Shown: piece by piece, positions 1 to 8,811 of the stretch
How the letters are laid out: every line of letters starts with the position of its first letter
How positions within the stretch are numbered: the first letter of the stretch is position 1
DNA from: Gallionellales bacterium 39-52-133
GTDB lineage: Bacteria; Pseudomonadota; Gammaproteobacteria; Burkholderiales; Gallionellaceae
DNA: 64,000 nucleotides
Assembly: GCA_002278935.1 (NCBI GenBank)
Contig: NCJL01000002.1
Location: 1 to 64,000 of the forward strand
Reading direction: 5' to 3'
Translations under genes and position numbers: made by a program
Notes under the pieces: model-generated
Told to the model about the DNA's origin: nothing
Databases searched by the model: none
What the model saw: only the letters and a program-made list of their open reading frames with translations

Positions 1-91
1 CCACTCCTTCCCATCTCGAACAGGACAGTGAAACGACTCCGCGCCGATGATAGTGTACATACGTATGTGAAAGTAGGTCATCGTCAGACTC
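1..91 (+). rRNA. rrf: 5S ribosomal RNA, 3' part (cut by window start)
   Basis: The first ~91 bases match the 3' three quarters of a betaproteobacterial 5S rRNA. The conserved stretches CGAACAGGACAGTGAAACG (about 18-36) and GCGCCGATGATAGTG (41-55) are visible, followed by GAAAGTAGGTCATCG in helix IV/V. The 5' end lies outside the window, so 16S and 23S genes are presumably just upstream. A strong terminator follows within 15 bases. The exact 3' end is estimated from the family. Confidence 0.93.
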
Positions 92-101
92 CTTACAAAG
101 C

Positions 102-135
102 AAAAACCCCCTCCGGTATCCGGTGGGGGTTTTTG
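102..135 (+). terminator. rRNA operon intrinsic terminator
   Basis: A 15-bp stem (AAAAACCCCCTCCGG against CCGGTGGGGGTTTTT, one mismatch) with a 3-4 base loop ends in a T-rich tail. It starts about ten bases after the 5S end and is the expected end of the rRNA transcript. Confidence 0.9.
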
Positions 136-136
136 C

Positions 137-547
137 TTTTGTGCGCTTGAAAAGATGTGGACTGCTTGAGCGAAGTGACTACCCGACGCGATAGCGGCTG
201 CTAGCCGCGAAGGCAAGCATTTGCTACTGAATGTTAAGCCCCAACGGGGCGATCATGGTCAAAGCAAGTCACCCCCTCTCTTCAGCCTTTCGTTTTTATC
301 TTAATAAATATTTTTCCATAAGTACGTTACCGTACAGAGCAGCGATCTATGAAATGGCATAGTGCAATCGGTGTGACAAGTTGCCTTGGATCCGGTTAGT
401 CCATTGTAGAAATGGCGTTTATCAAGCTGAGGCTCGCATATTCGTCAGGCAGTTTACCGGTGAATATTGTCGTAGCACACGTGATATGTACTGGCTATAT
501 GCGGATTATCGATCCTGTAATCGCCGGATTAAAAATTGGAGAATTAA
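137..547. other. 411-bp non-coding stretch between the rrn terminator and the DUF3494 gene
   Basis: No reading frame with a ribosome binding site was found. It holds three small hairpins: GCGGCT/AGCCGC at 194-208, GCCCC/GGGGC at 238-250, and GTACG/CGTAC near 321-334. I cannot assign it to a known RNA or riboswitch family. The last 10 bases carry the GGAG ribosome binding site of the next gene. Confidence 0.4.
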
Positions 548-1390
548 ATGAACAAAATTAAAAATTTCAGCAAGCCAATGTTGTCAACTTTGGCCATTGT
601 TATGACCGCATTTTTGGCGGGATGCGGTGGTAGTGGTGGCGGTGGCGGTGATGTAGGTCCAGGTTCGGTATGTTCAGGTGCGGGCTGTGTGGATCTTGGC
701 ACGGCAGCAAATTATGTCATTCTGGACGAGGTTACAGTCACGTACACACCAACTGCAACGGTTTCCAGTACGGCGAAGATTACCGGAAATATTGGTATCA
801 GCCCGGCCGCCGCGAGTTTTATCACCGGCCTTGCGCTTGATCTTCCCGCAGGTGGCACATATTCGACTTCGACTCTCGTATCTGGAAAAATATACGCACC
901 TGGTTATGCGGCACCAACACCCGCCAACCTGACGACGGCTGTAGCCGACAAGAATACGGCTTACACCGCAGCTGCAGGAATGGCAACAGCAGGCGGTGGA
1001 CTGGCAGGCGGATCACCCGGGGTTGCGTGTCCAGGAGCCGGTGCATTGGGTGGAATTACACTGACTCCCGGTGTTTACACTTGTACAGTTGCTGTCTCAA
1101 TCGGAGCTGGGACTGCAGTTACACTCAGTGGTGCAGGCGTATATGTTATCAAGACTACACAAGGCCTGACGCAAGCCGCCAATACACAAGTAACCTTGTC
1201 GAATGGCGCATTGCCTGAGAACATTTTTTGGCAGGTGGCCGGTGCTGTGTCGATTGAGGCAGGGGCACATATGCAGGGTGTGATCATGACAGCATCGAAC
1301 ATTTCCTTAGTGACGGGCGCAACAGTCAAAGGCAGATTGCTGGCTGCGACCGGCGTTCTGATGGACAGCAATACCGTTACACAACCCTAA
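548..1390 (+). CDS. DUF3494 ice-binding-like lipoprotein
   Basis: This 280-residue exported protein has a hydrophobic signal segment (about residues 10-24) ending in the lipobox LAGC, so it is probably lipid-anchored. A glycine-rich linker follows. Residues 48-280 carry DUF3494 hallmarks: LGTAANYVIL, ITGNIGISPAAA, YAAPTPANLTTAVADKNTAY, GGITLTPGVY, the NIFWQVAG strand and the closing LDSNTV-like end. DUF3494 proteins fold as right-handed beta-solenoids; some bind ice, and others serve as surface adhesins in mesophiles. A GGAG site lies 7 bases before the ATG, and a perfect terminator follows. Ice binding itself cannot be read from the sequence; surface attachment is an alternative. Confidence 0.88.
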   Translation: MNKIKNFSKPMLSTLAIVMTAFLAGCGGSGGGGGDVGPGSVCSGAGCVDLGTAANYVILDEVTVTYTPTATVSSTAKITGNIGISPAAASFITGLALDLPAGGTYSTSTLVSGKIYAPGYAAPTPANLTTAVADKNTAYTAAAGMATAGGGLAGGSPGVACPGAGALGGITLTPGVYTCTVAVSIGAGTAVTLSGAGVYVIKTTQGLTQAANTQVTLSNGALPENIFWQVAGAVSIEAGAHMQGVIMTASNISLVTGATVKGRLLAATGVLMDSNTVTQP

Positions 1391-1412
1391 GTTTTGAGAA
1401 GTAAAGCTGCAA

Positions 1413-1442
1413 GCAAAAGACCGTCGAAAGACGGTCTTTTGC
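1413..1442. terminator. Perfect 13-bp terminator hairpin, probably bidirectional
   Basis: GCAAAAGACCGTC, loop GAAA, then GACGGTCTTTTGC, followed by TTTTGC. The A-rich left arm becomes a T-run on the other strand. It can therefore serve both the DUF3494 gene (+) and trpE (-), which converge here. Confidence 0.9.
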
Positions 1443-1534
1443 TTTTGCATATTGTGATTGGAGGGTGTTACTGGATGTTGCATGACAAAAAATTGAGGAA
1501 CTGAAGATAACGCACTTACGATTCTTGTGAGTGT

Positions 1535-3022
1535 TTACTTGTGTATCTTTGCATCCAGTCCATCAAGCACGATCTCAGCCGCACGTAAAACTGCGCGCGC
1601 CTTATTCTGCGTCTCCAGCCATTCACTCTCAGGTATCGAGTCAGCCACAATTCCCGCCCCGGCTTGAACGTACAAGGTATTGTCTTTCACCACTGCTGTA
1701 CGCAATGCAATCGCCAGATCCATATCGCCATTGAATCCCAGATAGCCCACCGCGCCGGCATAAACTCCGCGTTTGCTGGGCTCCAGTTCGTCGATAATCT
1801 CCATCGCGCGCACCTTGGCTGCTCCGCTCACGGTGCCCGCAGGGAAGGTCGCCTTGAGCACGTCCATGGTGCTCATTCCAGGCTTCAGTTTCGCCTCAAC
1901 GTTAGACACGATATGCATCACATGTGAGTAACGCTCGATCACCATTTTGTCGGTCAGTTTCACGGTGCCGCGTTCGGCTACACGGCCTATGTCGTTGCGG
2001 CCAAGGTCGATCAGCATCAGATGTTCGGCAAGCTCTTTCGGATCGGCCAGCAGTTCTTCAGCAAGGTCAGCATCCTGCTCGGGCGACTTGCCACGCGGGC
2101 GCGTACCGGCAATCGGCCGCACGGTGACGTTGTCGCCTTCCAGCCGCACCAGTATCTCCGGTGAGGCGCCGACTACATGGTGGTCGCCCATGTCGTAATA
2201 GAACATATAGGGCGAGGGGTTGATGCTGCGCAGCGCGCGATACAGCGACAGCGGCGAACCGGGGAAAGGCTGAACCATGCGTTGCGACAGCACCACCTGC
2301 ATGATGTCGCCGTCGAAGATATAGCGCTTGGATTTTTCCACGGCGGCCTTGAATGCAGCTTCGCCAAATTCTGACTGCGCCTGCTCTCTGGGGAAAGCGT
2401 GGGCATTGGGTATAGTGACTGATTTGCGCAGCGCATTTTGCAAATTATTCAATATAATCAATGATTTACGATATGAGTCTGGTTTTGCAGGATCAGCATA
2501 AACGATGAAGGTCAGCTTGCCGGAAAGATTGTCTACTACCGCCAGCTGCTCAGTGAGCATCAGCAGAATATCCGGTGTGCCAATGACATCTTTTTTTTGC
2601 GTCTGCGCGAGACGCGGCTCGATGTAGCGCACCGTGTCGTAGCCGAAATATCCGGCGAGGCCTCCGGTGAAACGGGGCAGACCGGACAAGGGCGCTACCT
2701 TGAATTGCGACTGATAGTGCTGAATATAATCCAGCGGGTTTTCCACAGTTTGTGTTGTATCACCGGAAGGCTGTGTCAGCGTAACCTCTTTGCCCTGCAC
2801 GCTGATGCGCGTGTCGGCAGGCAAGCCGATAAAAGAATAACGCCCGAAACGCTCGCCGCCCTGCACCGATTCCAGTAAATAGGAGTAGGGCTTGTTGGCG
2901 AGTTTTAAATAAAGTGAAAGCGGGGTATCGAGATCGGCAAAGGTTTCGGCAACCAGCGGGATGCGGTTGTAGCCCTGCCTGGCGAGTTCATTGAATGCTT
3001 GTTCGGTGATGGGATGCAACAT
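1535..3022 (-). CDS. trpE: Anthranilate synthase component I
   Basis: Converts chorismate plus ammonia (from the TrpG amidotransferase) to anthranilate, the first committed step of tryptophan synthesis. The 495-residue length is normal. The N-terminal tryptophan-feedback motif [16 protein letters not shown] is at about residues 49-64. The chorismate-binding domain shows [51 protein letters not shown] and [17 protein letters not shown] sits 4-5 bases before the ATG. It is the last gene of rpe-gph-trpE, a common betaproteobacterial order; trpGDC are not in the window. Two oddities: the usual SGAPK motif reads SGAAK, and a copy of the 15-base repeat lies inside the variable region (minus strand, 2447-2461). 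Confidence 0.97.
   Translation of the reverse strand: MLHPITEQAFNELARQGYNRIPLVAETFADLDTPLSLYLKLANKPYSYLLESVQGGERFGRYSFIGLPADTRISVQGKEVTLTQPSGDTTQTVENPLDYIQHYQSQFKVAPLSGLPRFTGGLAGYFGYDTVRYIEPRLAQTQKKDVIGTPDILLMLTEQLAVVDNLSGKLTFIVYADPAKPDSYRKSLIILNNLQNALRKSVTIPNAHAFPREQAQSEFGEAAFKAAVEKSKRYIFDGDIMQVVLSQRMVQPFPGSPLSLYRALRSINPSPYMFYYDMGDHHVVGASPEILVRLEGDNVTVRPIAGTRPRGKSPEQDADLAEELLADPKELAEHLMLIDLGRNDIGRVAERGTVKLTDKMVIERYSHVMHIVSNVEAKLKPGMSTMDVLKATFPAGTVSGAAKVRAMEIIDELEPSKRGVYAGAVGYLGFNGDMDLAIALRTAVVKDNTLYVQAGAGIVADSIPESEWLETQNKARAVLRAAEIVLDGLDAKIHK
2447..2461 (+). repeat. Copy 1 of the ATTCAATATAATCAA motif (exact), inside trpE
   Basis: Exact 15-base copy; the flank TGATTTA completes the IHF consensus WATCAANNNNTTR on the plus strand. 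It lies in the coding sequence of trpE, where it encodes part of a poorly conserved segment (LIILNN). Confidence 0.8.
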
Positions 3023-3052
3023 GCAAACCTCCTGTAGTCGTTGAATGCAATG

Positions 3053-3082
3053 TTGGGTTACGCGATGAGACTGCTAACCCAA
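3053..3082. repeat. Degenerate inverted repeat between gph and trpE
   Basis: TTGGGTTA (3053-3060) pairs perfectly with TAACCCAA (3075-3082) across a 14-base spacer beginning CGCG. It resembles a decayed copy of the GGGTTACGCTACGCTAACCC hairpin at 35860-35926. Confidence 0.5.
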
Positions 3083-3144
3083 GCTACTTGTGCAGCAGGT
3101 TCACCATCGCCAGACTGAATTTTTAAGGAGTTGTTGTGTCATGT

Positions 3145-3831
3145 TTAAACGCGTTTGATCAAAGGCATCAGGGCTGAAAGGTCAGGAATCACCGCATCCA
3201 CATTGAGCGTTTCAACCGGTTCGCCGTGGTTGTAACCATAGGGCACGCAGATGATGGGGCAACCTGCGGCACGGGCGGCTTGTGCATCACTCAGTGAGTC
3301 GCCAACCAGCAGCAGTTGTTCGATAGGTACGCCGAAGAACTTGGCCGAGTGCAGCAGCGGCATAGGGTGCGGCTTTTTCTCGGGCAAGGTGTCGCCAGCC
3401 ACCACGATCTCGAAATAGGATGCCAGACCTGCACTCTTCAAAATGGGCGTGGTGTAGCGCTCAACCTTGTTGGTGATGCAGCCCAATCTGAAACCGGCTG
3501 CTTTCATCGCTTCCAGCCCCTGCTTCACATTCGGGAAGGGTTTGCTTTGCGTCGCCAGTTCGGTGTAATGCTTCTCGTAAATCGGTAGTGCCTGATCGAA
3601 CAACGTCGCATCCGGCTCGGCATGCATGTCGCCTGTGAGCGCACGCTTCACCAGCCAATGGATGCCGTTGCCGATGTAGCTCTTGAGCAGATCTTGCGAG
3701 ACAGGCGCGCGGCCCATGTCGCGCAGCATGCGATTGGCTGCTTCGGCTAATTCTGGTGCGGTGTGCAGCAGGGTGCCGTCAAGGTCAATGACAATCGCCT
3801 TGACGGGTAAGGGAAAATTATTAAAACTCAT
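3145..3831 (-). CDS. gph: Phosphoglycolate phosphatase, HAD superfamily
   Basis: Dephosphorylates 2-phosphoglycolate, a by-product of RuBisCO oxygenation and of DNA end repair. The N-terminal nucleophile motif DLDGTLLHT (near residue 17), the ITNKVERY threonine/serine motif and VGDSLSDAQAARAAGC (motif IV) mark the class-I HAD fold with a helical cap. The ATG at 3831 has AGAGG a few bases upstream and gives 228 residues; an upstream GTG at 3855 would add eight residues and lacks a good site. It sits 58 bases downstream of rpe. The rpe-gph pairing is conserved and fits a Calvin-cycle or pentose-phosphate setting. Confidence 0.93.
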   Translation of the reverse strand: MSFNNFPLPVKAIVIDLDGTLLHTAPELAEAANRMLRDMGRAPVSQDLLKSYIGNGIHWLVKRALTGDMHAEPDATLFDQALPIYEKHYTELATQSKPFPNVKQGLEAMKAAGFRLGCITNKVERYTTPILKSAGLASYFEIVVAGDTLPEKKPHPMPLLHSAKFFGVPIEQLLLVGDSLSDAQAARAAGCPIICVPYGYNHGEPVETLNVDAVIPDLSALMPLIKRV

Positions 3832-3889
3832 AAGGCCTCTTTGGTGTCCGTTCACACTTCATCTGGGGCAGTGCGAACGATAAAATTTA

Positions 3890-4576
3890 TTACTTCTTGA
3901 CCTTGGCCAGTTCCGCACGCATTTCGGCGATAACGGTGTTGTAGTGGTTTTTGTCCTTGTCGTTCTTCTTGCCGAAAACTGCAGAGCCGGCAACAAAGGT
4001 ATCCACGCCCGCTTCCGCCACTTCGCGGATGTTGGCCGGGCCTACGCCGCCGTCAATTTCCAGACGAATCTGGAGGCCTGATGCATCGATCATTTTGCGC
4101 ACCTGGCGTGCTTTAGCCAGGGTATGTGGAATGAATTTCTGGCCACCAAAGCCGGGGTTGACGGACATCAGCAATACCATATCAAGTTTTGGCAACATGT
4201 ATTCCAGTACATCCAGCGGGGTGGACGGGTTGAACACCAGGCCTGCTTTGCAGCCGTTTTCCTTGATCAGGCCGATGGTGCGGTCTATATGCTCGGAAGC
4301 TTCCGGATGGAAGGTAATGTAGGTGGCGCCGGCTTTGGCGAAATCGGGGATGATGCGGTCAACCGGTTTCACCATCAGATGCACGTCGATCGGTGCCGTC
4401 ACGCCATGTTTGCGCAGCGCCTCGCACACCAGGGGGCCGATGGTCAGATTGGGCACGTAATGGTTGTCCATCACGTCGAAGTGCACGATATCCGCGCCTG
4501 AGGCGAGAACGTTGTCGACTTCCTCGCCAAGTCTGGCAAAGTTTGCAGAAAGTATGCTGGGAGCGATCTGGTACAT
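3890..4576 (-). CDS. rpe: Ribulose-phosphate 3-epimerase
   Basis: Interconverts ribulose 5-phosphate and xylulose 5-phosphate in the pentose-phosphate and Calvin cycles. All 228 residues follow the family: [12 protein letters not shown] at the N-terminus, the metal-binding [25 protein letters not shown], the [12 protein letters not shown] loop and LEIDGGV with VAGSAVFG near the C-terminus. AAGGA lies 8 bases before the ATG. It is the first gene of the rpe-gph-trpE set and is transcribed away from apaG. Confidence 0.97.
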   Translation of the reverse strand: MYQIAPSILSANFARLGEEVDNVLASGADIVHFDVMDNHYVPNLTIGPLVCEALRKHGVTAPIDVHLMVKPVDRIIPDFAKAGATYITFHPEASEHIDRTIGLIKENGCKAGLVFNPSTPLDVLEYMLPKLDMVLLMSVNPGFGGQKFIPHTLAKARQVRKMIDASGLQIRLEIDGGVGPANIREVAEAGVDTFVAGSAVFGKKNDKDKNHYNTVIAEMRAELAKVKK

Positions 4577-4735
4577 GGCGAGTCCTTAAGAGAGTGAGAA
4601 TTTAAAACGCGTATTCTACCCGAAACTCGCAAACTCGATAAATTGGGCAGGTTAAATTGAATTGAAGCCGGCCATTGTTAAAATGTGGTTATTTCCGATC
4701 TTGCTATAAAGTGAAAAATGCGGTGAAATGTCGCA

Positions 4736-5119
4736 ATGGAAAATAGTTCACCGTATAAAATTCAAATTGTTGCGCAGGTAAAGCATCTGGCTGAGCAGTC
4801 CGATGAAGCGGATAACCGTTATGTGTTTTCATACACGATTACCCTGACCAATAACGGGGACAGCACCGTGCAACTCCTCAGCCGTCACTGGATCATTACC
4901 GACGGTAACAACCAGGTGCAGGAAGTGCGCGGGCAGGGCGTGGTGGGTGAACAGCCGGTGATCAAGCCGGGGCAAAGTTTTGGCTATACCAGCGGTACCG
5001 TGTTATCAACTCCTGTTGGCACGATGACAGGCAGCTACCAGATGGTGACTGAGGATGGTACAAAATTCGAAGCGCCGATTCCGCAGTTTGTACTGAGCGT
5101 GCCGCGCGTGCTGCATTAA
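4736..5119 (+). CDS. apaG: ApaG protein (DUF525)
   Basis: A 127-residue protein that fits the family end to end: YTITLTNNGDSTVQLLSRHW, VRGQGVVGEQPVIKPG, FGYTSG, MTGSYQM and FEAPIPQFVLSVPRVLH. ApaG has an immunoglobulin-like (fibronectin III) fold. In enterobacteria it is linked to ApaH and cobalt/magnesium resistance, but its molecular role is not settled. Here it heads a short run with a methyltransferase and mltA, and apaH is absent. The upstream gap (4577-4735) separates it from the divergent rpe. Confidence 0.95.
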   Translation: MENSSPYKIQIVAQVKHLAEQSDEADNRYVFSYTITLTNNGDSTVQLLSRHWIITDGNNQVQEVRGQGVVGEQPVIKPGQSFGYTSGTVLSTPVGTMTGSYQMVTEDGTKFEAPIPQFVLSVPRVLH

Positions 5120-5162
5120 GATCCTGTTGCAAGAAATCAGTATTAAAAATATCCCTGTAAGC

Positions 5163-5762
5163 ATGTCCCTCCAGCGCAGCTATCATTTTATTGCCCCGTT
5201 CTATGATGTCTTTCTGGCGCGACTGACTGCCGGCTCCCGGCAGCGCAGTCTGTCACGCTTGCCGCAGCAGGGCGCAGCGCGGGTTCTGCTGAGCGGCGCC
5301 GGTACCGGGCTCGACTTTCCTTTTTTGCATCTCGGTCATGATTACACCGCACTCGACCTGACGTCAGCCATGCTGCAACGTTCGCGCAAGCGGGGGCGCA
5401 ATTTGCAGATGGACTGGGTGCAGGGCGACAGCATGGCATTGCCCTTTAATGACCAGCAGTATGATTACGTGGTTCTGCACCTTATTGTGGCGGTTGTGCC
5501 GCAGCCTGGGCGCTGCCTGGCGGAAGCGGCACGCGTGCTCAAACCCGGTGGGCGCATTTTGATTTTTGACAAATTTTTGCAGCGAGGGAAGCGCGCCTGG
5601 ATACGGCGCAGCCTTAGTGTGATATCGGCAAAATTTGCCACACGCCTTGATGTTGTATTTGAGGACGTGCTGGACAATATACCGAATTTAAAAGTGGTTT
5701 CAGACGAGCCCGCATTGGCTGGCGGCTGGTTTCGCCTGATTGAATTACAAAGGGAAGAATAA
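5163..5762 (+). CDS. Class I SAM-dependent methyltransferase
   Basis: About 200 residues with a Rossmann methyltransferase core. Motif I reads VLLSGAGTGLDFPFL (usual form VLEVGxGTG), the acidic motif II is YTALDLTSAML, motif III/IV is GDSMALPFNDQQYDYVVLH, and the post-motif is EAARVLKPGGRILIFDKF. The pattern resembles UbiE/phospholipid methyltransferases, but the substrate cannot be inferred. The frame is open from a TTG at 5127; the ATG at 5163 is preferred because family similarity (YHFIAPFYD) begins there, although neither start has a strong ribosome site. It lies 43 bases after apaG and 2 bases before mltA, so the three are probably co-transcribed. Confidence 0.82.
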   Translation: MSLQRSYHFIAPFYDVFLARLTAGSRQRSLSRLPQQGAARVLLSGAGTGLDFPFLHLGHDYTALDLTSAMLQRSRKRGRNLQMDWVQGDSMALPFNDQQYDYVVLHLIVAVVPQPGRCLAEAARVLKPGGRILIFDKFLQRGKRAWIRRSLSVISAKFATRLDVVFEDVLDNIPNLKVVSDEPALAGGWFRLIELQREE

Positions 5763-5764
5763 TC

Positions 5765-6955
5765 ATGCGCAAACAAGCAGGATGGCTGGGATTAATTGGT
5801 GCAGGCATGCTGCTGGCAGCGTGCCAAACAGCGCCCGTGGTCAAGCCCACTGTCAAAGTGATACCGCAACCGGTTGTAGCGACTACACCTCCGCTACCTG
5901 CAACACCGCTGTTTACGCCCAGCACATGGGAGGTGTTGCCGGAATGGTCAACGCTGGATCTAAGGCCTTCCTGGGCCGCGTTGCTGCAAAGCTGCCGTGT
6001 ACTTAAAAACAAACCGCAGTGGCAGGGGGTTTGTGCCAGTACGGAGCTGGTCGATAAAAATGACAGTCAGGCGCAACGCAGATTTTATGAAGACAAGCTT
6101 GCGCCATTTCAAATATTCAATCCCGATGGCACTGAAAATGGCGTGATCACCGGTTATTACGAGCCCCTGCTCAGGGGCAGCCGCTTCAAGAGCGAACGTT
6201 TCCGCTACCCGTTGTATGCAGCGCCGGACGATATGCTGGAAATCGATCTGGGCGATGCCTATCCGCAACTGAAAGGCCAGCGCTTGCGCGGACGTTTATC
6301 CGGCAAAAAAGTAGTGCCCTATTTTAAGCGCGCAGAAATCGATGCGGGCACCGATGCGCTAAGAGGGCGGGAACTGTTCTGGGTGGAAAATGCGGTTGAG
6401 TTGTTTTTCCTGCAAATACAGGGTTCAGGCCGCATTGAGCTGGTGGATGGTCGGCAAATAAAAGTTGGCTATGCAGATCAGAATGGACACCCCTATGTTT
6501 CCATCGGCAGAAAGCTGGTCGAGATGGGCGAAATGAAGCTGGAAGAAGCTTCCATGCAAAGCATCAAGGCCTGGGGCGAGCGCAATCCAACCAAGCTGAT
6601 GACCTTGCTGGAAATGAATCCCAGCTATGTGTTTTTCCGCGAGTTGCCCGAACACCTGACAGCTCCGCTGGGTGCGCTGGGTGTGCCGCTGACCAATGAA
6701 TACAGTATTGCCGTTGATCCGAAATCCATTCCGCTGGGCTCACCGGTGTTTCTTGCTACCACGCATCCCAATACCGCTACCCCGCTCAATCGTCTGATGC
6801 TGGCACAAGACACCGGCGGTGCGATCCGTGGATCGGTACGTGCTGATTTTTTCTGGGGCTTTGGAGAAAAAGCGGGTGCACAGGCCGGGCGCATGAAGCA
6901 GCAGGGACGGATGTGGGTGCTGTTCCCCAAGGGCGGCGAGCCGGTGCAGTTCTGA
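5765..6955 (+). CDS. mltA: Membrane-bound lytic murein transglycosylase A
   Basis: An outer-membrane lipoprotein of 396 residues that cleaves peptidoglycan glycan strands to 1,6-anhydromuropeptides. The signal segment ends in LLAAC (lipid-modified Cys near residue 19). The MltA domain shows VITGYYEPLLRGSR, FFLQIQGSGRIEL and GYADQNGHPYVSIG. The C-terminal 3D domain holds the catalytic aspartate region LAQDTGGAIRGSVRADFFWGFG. The ATG follows the previous stop by two bases. The gene converges with the HD phosphodiesterase gene; only a weak hairpin without a T-tail separates them. Confidence 0.95.
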   Translation: MRKQAGWLGLIGAGMLLAACQTAPVVKPTVKVIPQPVVATTPPLPATPLFTPSTWEVLPEWSTLDLRPSWAALLQSCRVLKNKPQWQGVCASTELVDKNDSQAQRRFYEDKLAPFQIFNPDGTENGVITGYYEPLLRGSRFKSERFRYPLYAAPDDMLEIDLGDAYPQLKGQRLRGRLSGKKVVPYFKRAEIDAGTDALRGRELFWVENAVELFFLQIQGSGRIELVDGRQIKVGYADQNGHPYVSIGRKLVEMGEMKLEEASMQSIKAWGERNPTKLMTLLEMNPSYVFFRELPEHLTAPLGALGVPLTNEYSIAVDPKSIPLGSPVFLATTHPNTATPLNRLMLAQDTGGAIRGSVRADFFWGFGEKAGAQAGRMKQQGRMWVLFPKGGEPVQF

Positions 6956-6997
6956 GTTTGTTCAGGTGCGTATCTGAACCTTGCGGGAGTTAAAAAC

Positions 6998-7936
6998 TCA
7001 GGTGAAGACACCGGGCGATACCAGCGCCTGGGATTTTTCTACAATACCGCCGCGCTTCAACATTGCAAGGTACTCAGCCTCGTCGAGAGCAATCACCTTG
7101 GAGAGATAGGCGAGATTTTTTTCGATGGATTCAACGTAATAATTATTTTCCATGCCCATGTAGGATTTGAAGTGGAAAGTTAATTTGTTGTAGATACCTT
7201 CAAACGCGCCATCGAGTTTTTTCTCTCTGGTCACGTCATAAAAATGTTTGGTCTGGCGCAACAGGTCATGCATGCTCGCGAAATTGTCAAAGCGCGCTTC
7301 CTTGAATTCAAGATACAGGAACAGTAATTTTTCCAGGTAGGTGCGGTCGGCCATTTGCCCGACAATATCAGCGGAACCGACAATTTGCGCAAGCATGCGG
7401 GTGCGCTTGTCGGGGAATTCGATATCATCAAAGTCCAGCGCCGGATTGGTGCTGTTCATCAAGTGTTTGACAGGTGTTGCGTAGTCAGCCGGAAAGTCGT
7501 GCTCATCCAGATAACTTTGCATGAATTTAATGCCCCTGCCGACATGCGTCAGGGTGTATTGAGCGCCTGAGCCGAATTCTTCTTCCAGCAGTTGTGCATA
7601 ACCAATATCGTGCATCAGGGTCGCCAGCATGATCCAGGTAATTTCGCGATCAGTCAGTGGTGTGCCCGAGATATGCACACCATGCGCCAGCCTGACCGCG
7701 CACAGGAACACATCCATCGTGTGGAACAAGTTATGGTAAGGGGTTTTGATCGCGCAATAGCCGGGATACTCGCCACGGAACAAGCGCAGCACATCGGCAA
7801 AGGCAGTACGGGCGAGGGTGAAATCATAATCCGGATTGATATGCCGGATGATATCAATTGCCTTGGCCCAGACTTCGTCCGGGTTGTCATTGGCGGTTAC
7901 CTGCCGAATCTCTGCGGGAGTGGGGGTATTTTTCAT
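6998..7936 (-). CDS. HD-domain phosphodiesterase, similar to class I cyclic-nucleotide PDEs
   Basis: A 312-residue cytosolic protein if read from the ATG at 7936; a TTG 13 codons upstream is possible. It shows PYHNLFHTMDV (residues 66-76), LTDREITWIMLATLMHDIGY (94-113) and a later HVGRGIKFMQSYLDEHDF. These match the metal-binding order of eukaryote-type PDEase_I enzymes (HN..H..D, then HD) more than the usual bacterial HD-GYP or RelA/SpoT families. The likely role is hydrolysis of cAMP, cGMP or a related nucleotide. No sensor domain is attached. It is a single gene convergent with mltA. Confidence 0.75.
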   Translation of the reverse strand: MKNTPTPAEIRQVTANDNPDEVWAKAIDIIRHINPDYDFTLARTAFADVLRLFRGEYPGYCAIKTPYHNLFHTMDVFLCAVRLAHGVHISGTPLTDREITWIMLATLMHDIGYAQLLEEEFGSGAQYTLTHVGRGIKFMQSYLDEHDFPADYATPVKHLMNSTNPALDFDDIEFPDKRTRMLAQIVGSADIVGQMADRTYLEKLLFLYLEFKEARFDNFASMHDLLRQTKHFYDVTREKKLDGAFEGIYNKLTFHFKSYMGMENNYYVESIEKNLAYLSKVIALDEAEYLAMLKRGGIVEKSQALVSPGVFT

Positions 7937-8101
7937 GGCAATGAAATAATGATTCGTTAAGTCTGTCCCGGCCAAAGATTAACAGGCAAGCTAATGAATC
8001 ATTACACGCTTTTCCCTGTGTGACAAGTTTATGTCAGCGCCATGCTGCGGAGGCTGACATTTTACTTTGCCGCACCAGGACAAATATCCCGATGATCAGG
8101 T

Positions 8102-8794
8102 TTAGCGACCCGCAGCTACCAATGCCTTTTCCAGTTCCGCCGCTGGCAGATACCCAGGATTGATGATGCCATCAGCAAAAATCAGTGCAGGCGTGCCATT
8201 CACTTTCAGCTGTCTGCCCAGCGCCATCACCTTTTCGGTGGGTGTATCGCAAGTACCCGCGGGTGGTGTAATGCCGTCCTGCATCAAGCTGTCCCAGGCT
8301 TTGGAGCGGTCTTTGCTGCACCATACCGCGCGTGTTTTTTCTTCAGAGCCCGGGAACAGCGGGTACATAAACTGATAAATCGTCACATTGTCGATCTGGC
8401 GCAATTCCTTCTCCAGCTTTTTGCAAAAGCCGCAATTCGGATCGGTAAAGATTGCAAGTTTGCGTTCGCCTTTTCCTCGCACCTGTTTTACAGCCAAATC
8501 CAGCGGCAGCTGATTGAAATCAAGCGCAAACAGTTTGCGCGAGCGTTCGGCGGTGATGTTGCGCATGCTCTTCAGGTCATAAACCGCACCATCAATCAGA
8601 AACTGGCCTTTGTCATCGGTATAGAACAAATGGTCCTGTGTGATCACTTCATAAAGACCGGGAACAGGCGATTTGACCACCTGGTTGATTTGGCCAATTT
8701 GAGGGACTTTTTTCTGCAGCGTATTTTTGATTTCAGCTTCGCCTGCATAAGCGATGGAAAGGGAGGCAACAAACAACAATAATGCTTTAAACAT
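8102..8794 (-). CDS. dsbC: Thiol:disulfide interchange protein DsbC
   Basis: A periplasmic disulfide isomerase of 230 residues. Residues 1-17 are a cleavable signal peptide (ending SIAYA). The N-terminal dimerisation domain follows, then a thioredoxin fold with the active site FTDPNCGFCKKLEKEL (CGFC) and the cis-proline segment NGTPALIFADG. A second Cys pair (WCSKD..GTCDTP) is also usual in DsbC. The gene lies 17 bases downstream of the UbiH-family gene. Correct disulfides in periplasmic c-type cytochromes and other exported proteins of this organism would depend on such an isomerase; this link is inference. Confidence 0.93.
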   Translation of the reverse strand: MFKALLLFVASLSIAYAGEAEIKNTLQKKVPQIGQINQVVKSPVPGLYEVITQDHLFYTDDKGQFLIDGAVYDLKSMRNITAERSRKLFALDFNQLPLDLAVKQVRGKGERKLAIFTDPNCGFCKKLEKELRQIDNVTIYQFMYPLFPGSEEKTRAVWCSKDRSKAWDSLMQDGITPPAGTCDTPTEKVMALGRQLKVNGTPALIFADGIINPGYLPAAELEKALVAAGR

Positions 8795-8811
8795 AAAATT
8801 CCTTGGTTAAA

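Noticed and set aside
2721..2745. CTGAATATAATCCAGCGGG, a partial likeness to the 15-base motif
   Set aside because: Only the central nine bases agree and the AATCAA half is lost; it lies in a normally coded part of trpE.
6960..6979. GTTCAG/CTGAAC hairpin between mltA and the phosphodiesterase gene
   Set aside because: Six base pairs without a T-tail; too weak to call a terminator.
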